A stretch of 40,264 nt of DNA from Mikrocytos mackini (taxonomy: Eukaryota > Endomyxa > Ascetosporea > Mikrocytida > Mikrocytiidae): NCBI GenBank assembly GCA_030180075.1, contig JASNJN010000507.1, positions 1-40,264 on the forward strand, in the 5' to 3' direction. Position 1 is the first letter of the stretch. The number at the start of each line of letters is the position of its first letter. The notes under the pieces are model-generated. The model saw only the letters and a list, made by a program, of their open reading frames with translations, had not been told where the DNA came from and did not search any database. Positions 31,163 through 40,264 of the stretch are shown here, piece by piece. The translations under genes were made by a program, and so were the position numbers.

Positions 31163-34100
31163 ATGAACATTACCAATACAACGAACAATTCGAAGTATGA
31201 CTTTGTAACAGGTACTACAGGGGATAAAGGTAAAGATTCATATATATTTGGGTCTAGCAGCAACTCATTAGACGTTTATAGCAATGAGCCCGAGCCTATG
31301 CTTCTTTTCAAGACCAAGCCAATTCTAACCGACTGGTTAACTTATTTCTTCGATTACAACTCCAAAGAAAAGATCCTACCCTACGTAATAGTGGAAGATG
31401 GTCAGGAGTACTCAACAAAATTCTTTGTGTGTAAGATTGGAAAGAACAGTGCAACTAGCAAAATGATTGAACGCGAAGTGGACCCTGAAGAATTTAAAAA
31501 CAACATTTGCCAGCACCGGGTTTGCCGTTAGTCCAACACTTATGCTTATCTCTCATTTCAGATACTCATTCCTTTGCTGCGAGTACTCAACGAATCCATT
31601 GGCATTCACTGTCACCGAGATTCCTGTTTGTTTCAGAGAGCCTATGTGTATGTTTAAAACAAGGGACGAGAATGTGGTCTGTTTTCTCGCGTTCGGGAGC
31701 ATAGGCCCATACACACTAGGAGGGCCGAATAGAAGAAACGACTCGCCTTACTCTTTCTACTTCATCGACACCGTGCAAAAGGAGGAGTGTTTTTACATGG
31801 GCGAAGGAGATAATAAAACAGACGTAATATCATTCCACGTCTATGATGATTCTATTCTGACAGCAGTCCAAGATCCTGGAGACAGACATAGATTTAAGCT
31901 TATTGGTGAACATAAAATCTACGAGGTTACATTTGAAGAGCTTTTTGCAAAGAATGCAGAAATTGATGAAGAAATTTTTAAAAAACCCAGAGAAGAAAAC
32001 GTACCCAATGTTCCAAAAGGTCCTTTTGACTTTGGCGAGAACCCTAAAATGGCGAACATAAACCACCTTGAAATAGCTGATTCTAAAACAACTATTTCAG
32101 AAAAGGTTGTCAGGACTGTTCAAATCAACAACAACGAACATTTAATAATTGATTATACTGGAAAGGTTTGTTATTTCAACATAGAAACAAGCTTGACCAT
32201 GTGTTTGGAAAAAGACACCTTTAAAAACAAAACCGTACTTGATGTAAGGGAAGTGTACAGGGATGAAAATCTTATCATAATTTGGGTTGTACTTCAATAT
32301 GACGGAGGGCGTTTTCTTAAAGTTCATAGAAATCACGTACTTGACTCTAGTGGACATAACCTAAACAAAGATTTTAACAGTAAAACCGAATCAAAGAAGA
32401 AGTTGTTTTCATTGAACAAAGTCAAACAGATGGAGTTCATTAAAGATATAAACAAAACTGTTCTGTCTAAGCAGGGAAATTTATACCAAATCGACGAAAA
32501 GTTAGTTTGTAGCAATAATAATATGGGCAGAGCACTTTGCAATGGAGTAATCAGTTCGAAGCCTGTTAGTAAAGCACGAAAATTATATAAAACGTATTCA
32601 AATTTTAATAAGACGACACACATAGACACAACGAATCTAAACAATAATAATACAAATAAAAAAGTAAAAATAAATATGGGAGATTTAAATATCACAATAA
32701 CGAAAGATTACAAAATCAAACTCGAAACAACAAACAATCAAATCGATTTGTTACCTAAAGAAAGAACAATTAAAATTGACGGGAGTGTGAATACCAAGTT
32801 GCTTTTAACTCCAGTTAGTATGCATGTTACAACTTCAAAGATGGATAGTCAAATTATGATATACATGTTGGATTCTGATAATATAGTTTACAGAGGAGTT
32901 TTAGATGAAGAAAGTGAAGAAATCGACTTTAATAAACTAAAAGACAGTTCCGTTGATACAAGAAATTTTGTTGGGTTAATAGCTTCCGAAATAATAGAAA
33001 TGAACAAAGGGCTATTGGTTAGTATATTGGTCACGAAAACAGTAATACACACAAAGCTGATTAAAAACGACTCTGTTGTCTTACAGGAAGCGTTCTTACT
33101 TAACGACTCCGTTGGTGACAATCAAGATATATGCACCATAGCTAAAATTGGGGACGGGATAATACACATATCCTTTCCGAAAGCAGATTATTGTTTGGAA
33201 ATGTCTAATAAAAATGACAAATTTAAATTAAAACTAAAAGAAATAACTGGTTTAGATAACGAGTTCACAACCATGAACAAAATAAAAGAAGGCACCTGCA
33301 TTACAGAGCACAATGGCGCAGGTTGCGATTTTAAGTTCAATTATTGTCCACATTTAAAATCAATTTTTTACTATAATGGAGCATTGAAATTGAAGACATT
33401 TGTGGGCAATGCTATAGAAGGATACACTTATAAACAGGAGAAATTTAACAATGATAGCAAGTTTAATGAGGACTTTGAGGTATCATTCATTAAATGTGGT
33501 GAGTATGAAAATATACATTTAGTCGTACTGGGGTTTGTTGAGAGAACGGAAAGGGAAACTTCATTCAGTTTAATGGGAAACAACCGCAACGAGAAGAAAA
33601 AGAGCAGCGCAGGTGTTTTAGTCGCCTTGTTTAGATACTTCGATGGAAACAAACAAGTAACTGAAACACAGATCACTAAACTACCAGATAACCCACGGGA
33701 TGCTGTTTTCGCAAATGAGGATACCTTAGTCTGTATCGTCGGTACAGGCTTACAGCTCTTCAAAATCGATGGGCCTAAGTTGGTGAAGCAAAAACATCAA
33801 ATCGGTGAAAGCGACTACAAAAAGTTGTTCAACGTTGGCCTGAGTTTCATGGCGTGCTCCGATCAAAGGGAAGAGACTGTGTTTTACCACATAAACAATG
33901 ACAGAATGGTGGAAGAAAAGGAAATATGGCATGAAGCATTCTTTTCTACTGCGTGTGTGCTAAACGATAAGATGTTTATGGTGGTTACACAAGAAGAAGG
34001 AAACTTGAGAGAAAAGTTTTTCTTTGAAGACGAAGATGACGAAGAGTCCGACAATCAGATGTGGGTATATGGGCGCCGGGGAGAACTGTTGAACAAGATT

Positions 34101-34196
34101 ATGTTGAAGTATAAAACCAAGGCGATATTTGTTAAAAGAGGGAAAGTATGTGGGGTTTACGCGAATGGCGATACTTTTAAAATCAAGAATAATTAA
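31163..34196 (+). CDS. Large beta-rich protein, possibly of the DDB1/CPSF-A propeller superfamily, with one frame break
   Basis: The ATG at 31163 opens a frame ending at 31531. The main frame continues from about 31505 to 34196, giving about 1010 residues. The switch lies at an A5 run (TTTAAAAACAAC, about 31494-31505), where one A fewer would join EEFK to TTFASTGFAV. An extra base in the assembly is the simplest reading. The protein is rich in short beta-strand patterns. Near its C-terminus, SSAGVLVALFRYF, LVCIVGTGLQLFKIDGPKLV and a later FSTACVLNDKMFMVVTQ resemble the CPSF-A region of DDB1, CPSF160 and SF3b130 (a propeller strand, then 'G.....l.ly', then a D-rich 'D..fl.....GNL'). This is weak and the family is not proven. 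An acidic patch (EDEDDEESD) lies near the end. Confidence 0.55.
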
Positions 34197-34580
34197 CTTG
34201 GGTTGTTCTCAATCATTTAATCATTTAATCAATGGATGAATATAAACTATAAATTGGTAGCCATTACAATGATATATATTTAAAGTATTTTCAATCTTTT
34301 TTGTTTGTCAAAAAATCGATTTCCTGTAAACACACTCATAATTTTTCGATTAAATTGGCTTATATATGGGTTTCGGGCGTTCTTCTGTTTTTATATACTT
34401 TTTTGAACAAGTTTTCCTGGCTCGTTTTTGCTATCATTGTCTGTATCCCAAAATACATGTATTTTGGTAAGATAAACATCCTAGTTTGAGGAAACGTTTA
34501 TATCATATTATATTAAAATATATTAAGTTCGGGGGCGTTTTATGGGACATATTGTGATTTTAAGTTGATCAGTAGCCTGA
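34197..34580. other. Intergenic stretch before the composite transposon
   Basis: AT-rich, no supported gene. A 62-codon frame at 34301-34489 has no motif. Confidence 0.5.
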
Positions 34581-34582
34581 TA

Positions 34583-35220
34583 CAGTGGAAACTTGGTTAT
34601 GGAAACCTCTCGGGGATTCCCATAAAAACCGAAATTTAGTTGACATAACGTCTATTGACAATAAAAAACTTCCGATTTGAAGAGATATTACTATAGTGTG
34701 AGTAGAGTAATATATAAACACGCTATAAATGGTTATATAAACTCTAAAATCCAAATGGTTTCGAATTATTACATATTCCATTCTTGTACCATTAAAATTT
34801 AAAATCTATAAATAGAATTGGATGTTCGGGGCATTTATAATTAATTTTAACTGACTGGCTATAACTAATTTTTTTTGGCCCAACATCCTACTTTTGAGAA
34901 ATAAAATTCTACTTTCTTTTTATAATCACACAGAGATTTCTTCTATGCTACAATTAGGTAAGTTTTCTTCGGTTTCAAAATTTTACTTTTCATAATATTT
35001 CATATGGAAATCAATCAATAAAACATTTATATCAAACAAGGCATGACTATGTTATATTAAACTACTTTATATACAATACCTGTCTTCTAAATTACATAAC
35101 AATATCCCTTACGTTAAAAAAAATATTAAAACGCAATGATTTATATAGGAATTCAAGCTCAAAAACATTGACATATGGTGTAATGATTCAATCAGATATG
35201 ACATAAGCGAGTTTCCACTG
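34583..35220. mobile_element. Pogo-like MITE, left copy
   Basis: Ends: CAGTGGAAACTTGGTTATG on the left and, inverted, CAGTGGAAACTCGCTTATG on the right, with TA on both outer sides (34581-34582, 35221-35222). CAGT.GAAAC ends with a TA duplication are the pogo/Tigger style of Tc1-mariner. It is 638 bp and AT-rich; the short frames in it are not genes. Confidence 0.8.
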
Positions 35221-35292
35221 TATATGTTTAAATAATTTTGCAATTTTAAAATTTTAAAATCCAAACTATACCTCGTCAGCTGTTTCTATTAC

Positions 35293-35682
35293 ATGGATTC
35301 TCCCAACACAGCTATAACGAGCTCTCCCCCTTTACTAGATGACAGTCACCGGCTTCATAAAGAAACAAACTTCAGCGACCAAGATAAAAGCCCGGTCACT
35401 AATAGCCCTCATGACTACACCTCAACTAGGCCTCAGATACAAACATTTTTCAAAATAGGGCAGGCATTTACAACGTATTCTCACTTTCAAGAGTTGCTGA
35501 CACGATATAAAGCTGAAATAAGGACTAGTTTAAATTTTGAGAGTAGTAAATGCCTCTCCACCGTTTGCAGAACTAACCAGAAGTTAAATCGAATTTACAA
35601 TTTCATTAAACCCCTAAAGTATTACTATTTACTTGTGAAGTGCGAGTTGGGGGATCCTTACGAATTTGATAAACTCCTTTGA
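35293..35682 (+). pseudogene. Truncated duplicate of the transposase N-terminus
   Basis: 129 codons. The first ~121 match the start of the transposase on the other strand (MDSPNTAITSSPPLLDDSHR onward) with one visible substitution (L for F in KYYYL[L/F]VKC). After GDP the frame runs into unrelated sequence and stops. It contains only part of the FAR1-like DNA-binding domain. If made, it could bind DNA poorly or act as a dominant-negative fragment; that is speculation. Confidence 0.8.
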
Positions 35683-35877
35683 TAAACGTCTTACATTATA
35701 TGATTTGTTTATAACAGAATTTGGATTAAAGTGCATAGAACTTTGGTTCGTATTCTTAAAACACCCAACTAGTGGCAATTTAGATTTTTTAATATTATTT
35801 TAAAACCATTTAAAATTCTAGTAATATTAATTTAAATAAAATTATTCATTTAATGATTTGAAAGCAACAAATTATGT

Positions 35878-38293
35878 TTAATTAATTAAAGTATAATCGC
35901 CACTTTCACATTTCTTTATCAAACAATTGAGGAACGCTTTCTTATCTCCATTATTTAAGTTTTTATTCTTTTTAATAATAAATGCCAGTTTTTTGGTCAG
36001 AATATGAATGTAGTTTCCCTTTGATAAAGACTTCCTTTGTATCTCACTTGTTGGCATTGTTGAAAATATTTCCTGTTCCTTAAGATCTATTATAAGCCGT
36101 TCTCCTTTGCATAACCCAGAATCTATATTTTGGCTCAAATTCTTGGTGTATATAAACTCTCGCTGCAATTCTATATCTACCTTTGAATATTTCAATTCTC
36201 TGAAATCTGTTATTTCTAAGTACGTATCTTTTAGCCATCTTTTATCCAACATACTATGCCAAATATTAAACTCCAGTTCCCCTTGAACAGAACAATTATA
36301 ACAGATGATTCCATATCTACTCTTAAGTTTGCATTTATTAATTCCGAAGTAATCCAAACAAGTGTTATTGAGAAACAAGTCGAAACTATATAATGTGTAA
36401 ATGAATCCAACCCTATTGGTGAAATCAGTAGATATTCTTGGGACGATTTCTTTGATGTATTGTCCCGCATAGTAACTTGTACTCTCAATTCTTAGACTCA
36501 GAATGTACTCCCGCATTTCGAAAAAGAAAACTTCTAAAGAGCGTTTTCCTTTAAAGAACTTTTTAATCCCACTATTAACTCCCTCACTCCTGTTATTCGT
36601 TCTGGTATTGAAATCTATTGTTTCAGAGTAAAAGGTTTCAACAAATTGCTCTTTGTATTTGACCCAATTGGCCTCGAAATATTCCTTTACTCCCGGGTCC
36701 AACTGTTGAACTGTTGTGTTAAACTCCATTTCCGTTTTCGCATATATAATCTTTTCAATTAACGTCTCTTGTTTCTTTTTATAAATTTTGTTTTCAGATT
36801 TTAAAATTAAATGTATTTTGCCTTTAATTGTTTTAAAAGCATGAAATATGCACAGTCTAAGCTCGCAACACGGGAAGAAACTACGGACAATTTTCCTCTC
36901 AACCCAGTCCTTATCACTGTAACATATTTTCGTGTTTCTCGTGTTATTTCTTTCTTCGAATACCTCAAAAAAACAACTAATTGTTTCAAAACATTCGTTT
37001 ATAGCCGAGAATACAAGAATCGGGATTGCCTTCCCCTCTCCATTAACTACCGTAACTACAAACAGGGTGGAATCAAGTTCCAAGAGATTATAGGTGCCGT
37101 CGATATGCAATACATCTCCATATCTCGTATATGCTTTACGCATATATTCATCTTGATAATACACCCCGAGCAATATATCGCTATCATAAAATATCTCTAC
37201 AAAGTCTCCTAACAAAGTAAGCAATATAAACTTTTCCTTCTTAGCCTCATTTTCAGCTTTAATGATCTTCCTACGTGCGTTATACACCAGCTGGTAGTCA
37301 TGTATACTATTCGATCCTTTAGATCAGGGGTCGCAAAAGTGGGGATTTTACCCCACTTTTGGGGAACGCGCCAATGACTTTTGAATATTTAAGTGAGATA
37401 AAAAACGTGAATATTTGCGGAATTTCGAATTATACGAAAAAGTATATTTGTGGACGTTTTCTGTGGTCGAATAGATTTATAGGAACTTATGGTTCAACTC
37501 TTCAGAAGCCGTTATTATTTTTTCAGGTGTGAAGTAAAAAATTATGGGGATTACATATTTGAATCTTTGCGACCCCTGCTTTAGATGACAATTAGGTCAT
37601 GATTCGACGAATATTTATTTTTTCGTCTTTGACCAGGCGAATTAATTCGTTCATATCATCGTTATCCAGTTGTTTTTTGAAGGATATATTAGCATGATCG
37701 CTGTGATCCTCTAACCTAGTTATAACCAGTTTTCGTTCTCGATATTTAAGCTCAATAACAAATTTACATCCGCATTTCTTTTTATAAGCTGTTTTCATTC
37801 TAGTTTGGGGTCTATTTGAGTTCTGACCAAACCTGATGATCGTTTTATTATCACCATCTAAAGGGGAAATTTCTCTCTCTTCAGGTGGGCACAGATCATC
37901 GGTAGAAGAAACAATTATTTTGGAAGCAGGATCCCCCAACTCGCACTTCACAAATAAATAGTAATACTTTAGGGGTTTAATGAAATTGTAAATTCGATTT
38001 AACTTCTGGTTAGTTCTGCAAACGGTGGAGAGGCATTTACTACTCTCAAAATTTAAACTAGTCCTTATTTCAGCTTTATATCGTGTCAGCAACTCTTGAA
38101 AGTGAGAATACGTTGTAAATGCCTGCCCTATTTTGAAAAATGTTTGTATCTGAGGCCTAGTTGAGGTGTAGTCATGAGGGCTATTAGTGACCGGGCTTTT
38201 ATCTTGGTCGCTGAAGTTTGTTTCTTTATGAAGCCGGTGACTGTCATCTAGTAAAGGGGGAGAGCTCGTTATAGCTGTGTTGGGAGAATCCAT
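35878..38293 (-). pseudogene. MULE/ZSWIM-type transposase, split by a hAT-type MITE
   Basis: The N-terminal part (38293 to 37592, 233 codons) is a FAR1/ZSWIM3-like DNA-binding domain: FFKIGQAFTTYSHFQELLTRY, KKKCGCKFVIELKY and LVITRLEDHSDHANI (the C...HxH pattern of the WRKY-GCM1 type). The catalytic part (from about 37310 to 35878) has HIDGTYNLLELDSTLFVVTV, CYSDKDWVERKIV with LCIFHAFKTI, and TNNRSEGVNSGIKKF, giving a D-D-E triad. Between them lies a 254-bp MITE. Without it and one target copy, both parts are in one frame, interrupted only by a TAA at 37592-37594. The full protein would be about 720 residues. The catalytic half is fully open for 469 codons, so inactivation is recent. Confidence 0.85.
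37325..37578. mobile_element. 254-bp hAT-type MITE inside the transposase gene
   Basis: Perfect 13-bp inverted ends CAGGGGTCGCAAA are flanked by an exact 8-bp duplication CTTTAGAT (37317-37324 and 37579-37586). An internal GTGGGG...CCCCAC hairpin lies next to the left end. The ends are textbook hAT. No coding capacity. Confidence 0.95.
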
Positions 38294-38365
38294 GTAATAG
38301 AAACAGCTGACGAGGTATGGTTTGGATTTTAAAATTTTAAAATTGCAAAATTATTTAAACATATA

Positions 38366-39001
38366 CAGTGGAAACTCGCTTATGTCATATCTGATTGAAT
38401 CATTACACCATATGTCAATGTTTTTGAGCTTGAATCCCTATATAAATCATTGCGTTTTAATATTTTTTTTAACGTAAGGGATATTGTTATGTAATTTAGA
38501 GGACATTTATTGCATATAAAGTAGTTTAATATAACATAGTCATGCCTCGTTTGATATAAATGTTTTATTGATTGATTTCCATATGAAATATTATGAAAAG
38601 TAAAATTTTGAAACCGAAGAAAACTTACCTAATTGTAGCATAGAAGAAAGCTCTGTGTGATTATAAAAGAAAGTAGAATTTTATTTCTCAAAAGTAGGAT
38701 GTTGGGCCAAAAAAAATTAGTTATAGCCAGTCAGTTAAAATTAATTATAAATGCCCCGAACATCCAATTCTATTTATAGATTTAAATTTTAATGGTACAG
38801 GAATGGAATATGTAATAATTCGAAACCATTTGGATTTTAGAGTTTATATAACCATTTATAGCGTGTTTATATATTACTCTACTCACACTATAGTAATATC
38901 TCTTCAAATCGGAAGTTTTTTATTGTCAATAGGCGTTATGTCAACTAAATTTCGGTTTTTATGGGAATCCCCGAGAGGTTTCCATAACCAAGTTTCCACT
39001 G
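38366..39001. mobile_element. Pogo-like MITE, right copy (inverted)
   Basis: Nearly identical reverse complement of the MITE at 34583-35220, with the same ends and TA at 38364-38365 and just outside the other end. It sits about 70 bp upstream of the transposase ATG at 38293, so it could supply or disturb the promoter. Confidence 0.8.
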
Positions 39002-39189
39002 TAAACCCATTGAAATTCTTAGAAACACAAAATGAAGTCTGTTTTTAAACGCATTATTTTAAATACTTGAGAATTGTGCATACAATATTTGATGTTTAAG
39101 GCAGGTTGCAGCTGTTTTAAAAGCAGTATGTTGTTTCTTAAGCTGCTTTCAGGTGTTTTATTTTTTCAAATTTTAAATTTTACTCCAAC

Positions 39190-39315
39190 ATGATATTGTG
39201 TCCCTTATGCACAGACGAGTTCAGAACTAGAAAAGCACTTAATATACATCTTTCCAAGATGCACAAAGAATGCACAATGGGTATTAAGAAGAACTGTACT
39301 CTATTCATCTTTTAA
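39190..39315 (+). CDS. Small C2H2 zinc-finger reading frame (41 codons)
   Basis: ATG at 39190, stop TAA at 39313-39315. The protein is one classical C2H2 finger, CPLCTDEFRTRKALNIHLSKMH (C-x2-C-x12-H-x4-H), plus a short basic tail. It may be a real small protein, the first exon or a fragment of a larger gene, or the N-terminal finger remnant of an R2/NeSL-like LINE, whose proteins begin with fingers of this style (..H..KMH). No continuation is seen downstream. Confidence 0.4.
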   Translation: MILCPLCTDEFRTRKALNIHLSKMHKECTMGIKKNCTLFIF

Positions 39316-40264
39316 CAAAGACTCTTCGTAATAGACATGTTCCTTCATAATACCCCAATAATACTTATTCACTTGATCTGAATTGGACGTACTGTGCATA
39401 TATTGGTGTATTGTTTCTAAATCTTCACTCTTCTATACCTACAAATGGGCATCTAAATTCAACTTTATTCACAAAAGAGCTACCAAAAGAATATAACTTA
39501 TACAAAAGAAAAAATTTACGATCTCAAACTAAATGGCTCTATTAACTTCCGTTTCCAATTCCCTGATGCATATAGATCTTCTTCTATTCTGATTTAAGTT
39601 AGTTTGGGAATACAAACATCAGACCCTTGGATCATAAATTAATAGCTTTTACACATAGCATAACGATGTTTGAGGAATTTGTTTGATGATTCTCACTACA
39701 AAACAATGATTACTGCCATTGACTTAAATCACATGGTTTACTGTTGTTAAACAAAAAATTTTCTACTTAAAATCAATTCAAGCCCAATTTCATTACTAGA
39801 AACACGGAGAACTCTTTTAAAGCTATGAATACTAAGAAAAAGAGCCGATAAGATAGACAGCAGCGTGTTATTTTGTGTGATTAATGTTAGACTAATTTTG
39901 CAGTGCGAAATACATTATGTCGAACTATAGCAAATAGTGATTATATAACTCTGAACTGAATGTTGCAATGAATTGTTTTACATGGGACTTATGTTGCTAA
40001 AGAAAATTATCCTAACAAGAAACAATTTCACAGTACCATATGATATACTTCAATGCTCACTTAAAGCGGTTGTTACCACATTAAAAAAAGACTGTACATT
40101 CAAATATTATCCGGTTGATGAATTTTAAAAGAAAATTAACCGCACAAATAGTATTCTTTCAAATTTAATACAAGAAATCAACTTATATATGTGCTTCATA
40201 CTATAATAAACCCAAAATATTGTACAAAGTATATATTGGGATAAATAGGAGTTACAAGTTGCAT
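39316..40264. other. AT-rich end of window without a supported gene
   Basis: No frame of useful length or recognisable RNA or repeat is seen to the end of the window. Confidence 0.5.

Larger units (their letters stand above)
34581..39003. mobile_element. Composite inverted-arm element: pogo-like MITEs flanking a MULE/ZSWIM transposase
   Basis: Two near-identical arms, 34581-35658 and (inverted) 37928-39003, enclose the rest of the structure. Each arm consists of a complete pogo-like MITE and the start of a transposase gene up to GGATCCT, where similarity stops abruptly. Outside, similarity stops exactly at the MITE terminus. TA is present at all four MITE edges, so the whole 4.4-kb unit also has pogo-type outer ends. 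Only a few base differences are seen between arms, so the duplication is recent. Either a ~1.08-kb segment was copied in inverted orientation, or the arms are long terminal inverted repeats. Confidence 0.85.

Noticed and set aside
34569-34781. 70-codon frame and its twin at 38803-39048
   Set aside because: Both are read through the pogo-like MITE and are identical only because the MITE is duplicated.

Overview
The window is AT-rich eukaryotic DNA. Its host genes have no visible introns and are closely packed in one block. They are separated by thick layers of nested, mostly dead mobile elements. The host genes are an NPL4 homologue, a DDT/WHIM-PHD chromatin protein, a MON1-like longin protein, an SLC44/CTL-type transporter and several fast-evolving proteins of unknown function. 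Dense intron-poor genes, strong divergence and a repeat-swollen background suggest a parasitic or otherwise reduced eukaryote. A transposon-rich microsporidian or relative is my best guess, but it is only a guess. Two N bases and several small frame breaks in host genes fit a draft, possibly long-read, assembly.

Layout. 1-800: simple fold-back and 43-bp tandem palindromes. 813-6542: two inverted copies of a ~1.06-kb repeat surround the relic of a DDE transposase (the family I recall as DUF7869). 7300-8520: fossil Ty3/gypsy reverse-transcriptase fragment cut by two small inverted-repeat elements. 8522-13007: a broken R4-clade LINE on the minus strand, with a hAT-type MITE inside its endonuclease. 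13357-14186: a fold-back element with ~370-bp arms. 14325-14460: a second LINE relic.

14733-24116 is the host gene block: two type II membrane proteins that look like tail-to-tail paralogues, NPL4, the DDT-PHD protein in a head-to-head pair with NPL4 (44 bp apart), and the MON1-like gene. The 3' end of the first membrane-protein gene has been replaced by a hAT-type MITE that supplies a new stop. The pre-insertion C-terminus can be read directly across the 8-bp target duplication.

24430-29265 is a broken Ty3/gypsy element (minus strand) with its own hAT-type MITE. 29461-34196 holds two more host genes (CTL transporter; large propeller-like protein), both with apparent frame breaks. 34581-39003 is a striking composite: two near-identical ~1.08-kb inverted arms, each carrying a complete pogo-like MITE plus the first ~117 codons of a MULE/ZSWIM-type transposase. 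The rest of the transposase lies in the middle, interrupted by a hAT-type MITE with a perfect 8-bp target duplication. The right end (39004-40264) has only a tiny C2H2 zinc-finger reading frame.

The strongest theme is repeated hAT-type MITE activity: four insertions with exact 8-bp target duplications, from different TIR families, plus a fifth partial copy. Several lie in coding sequence, so the ancestral site can be read.
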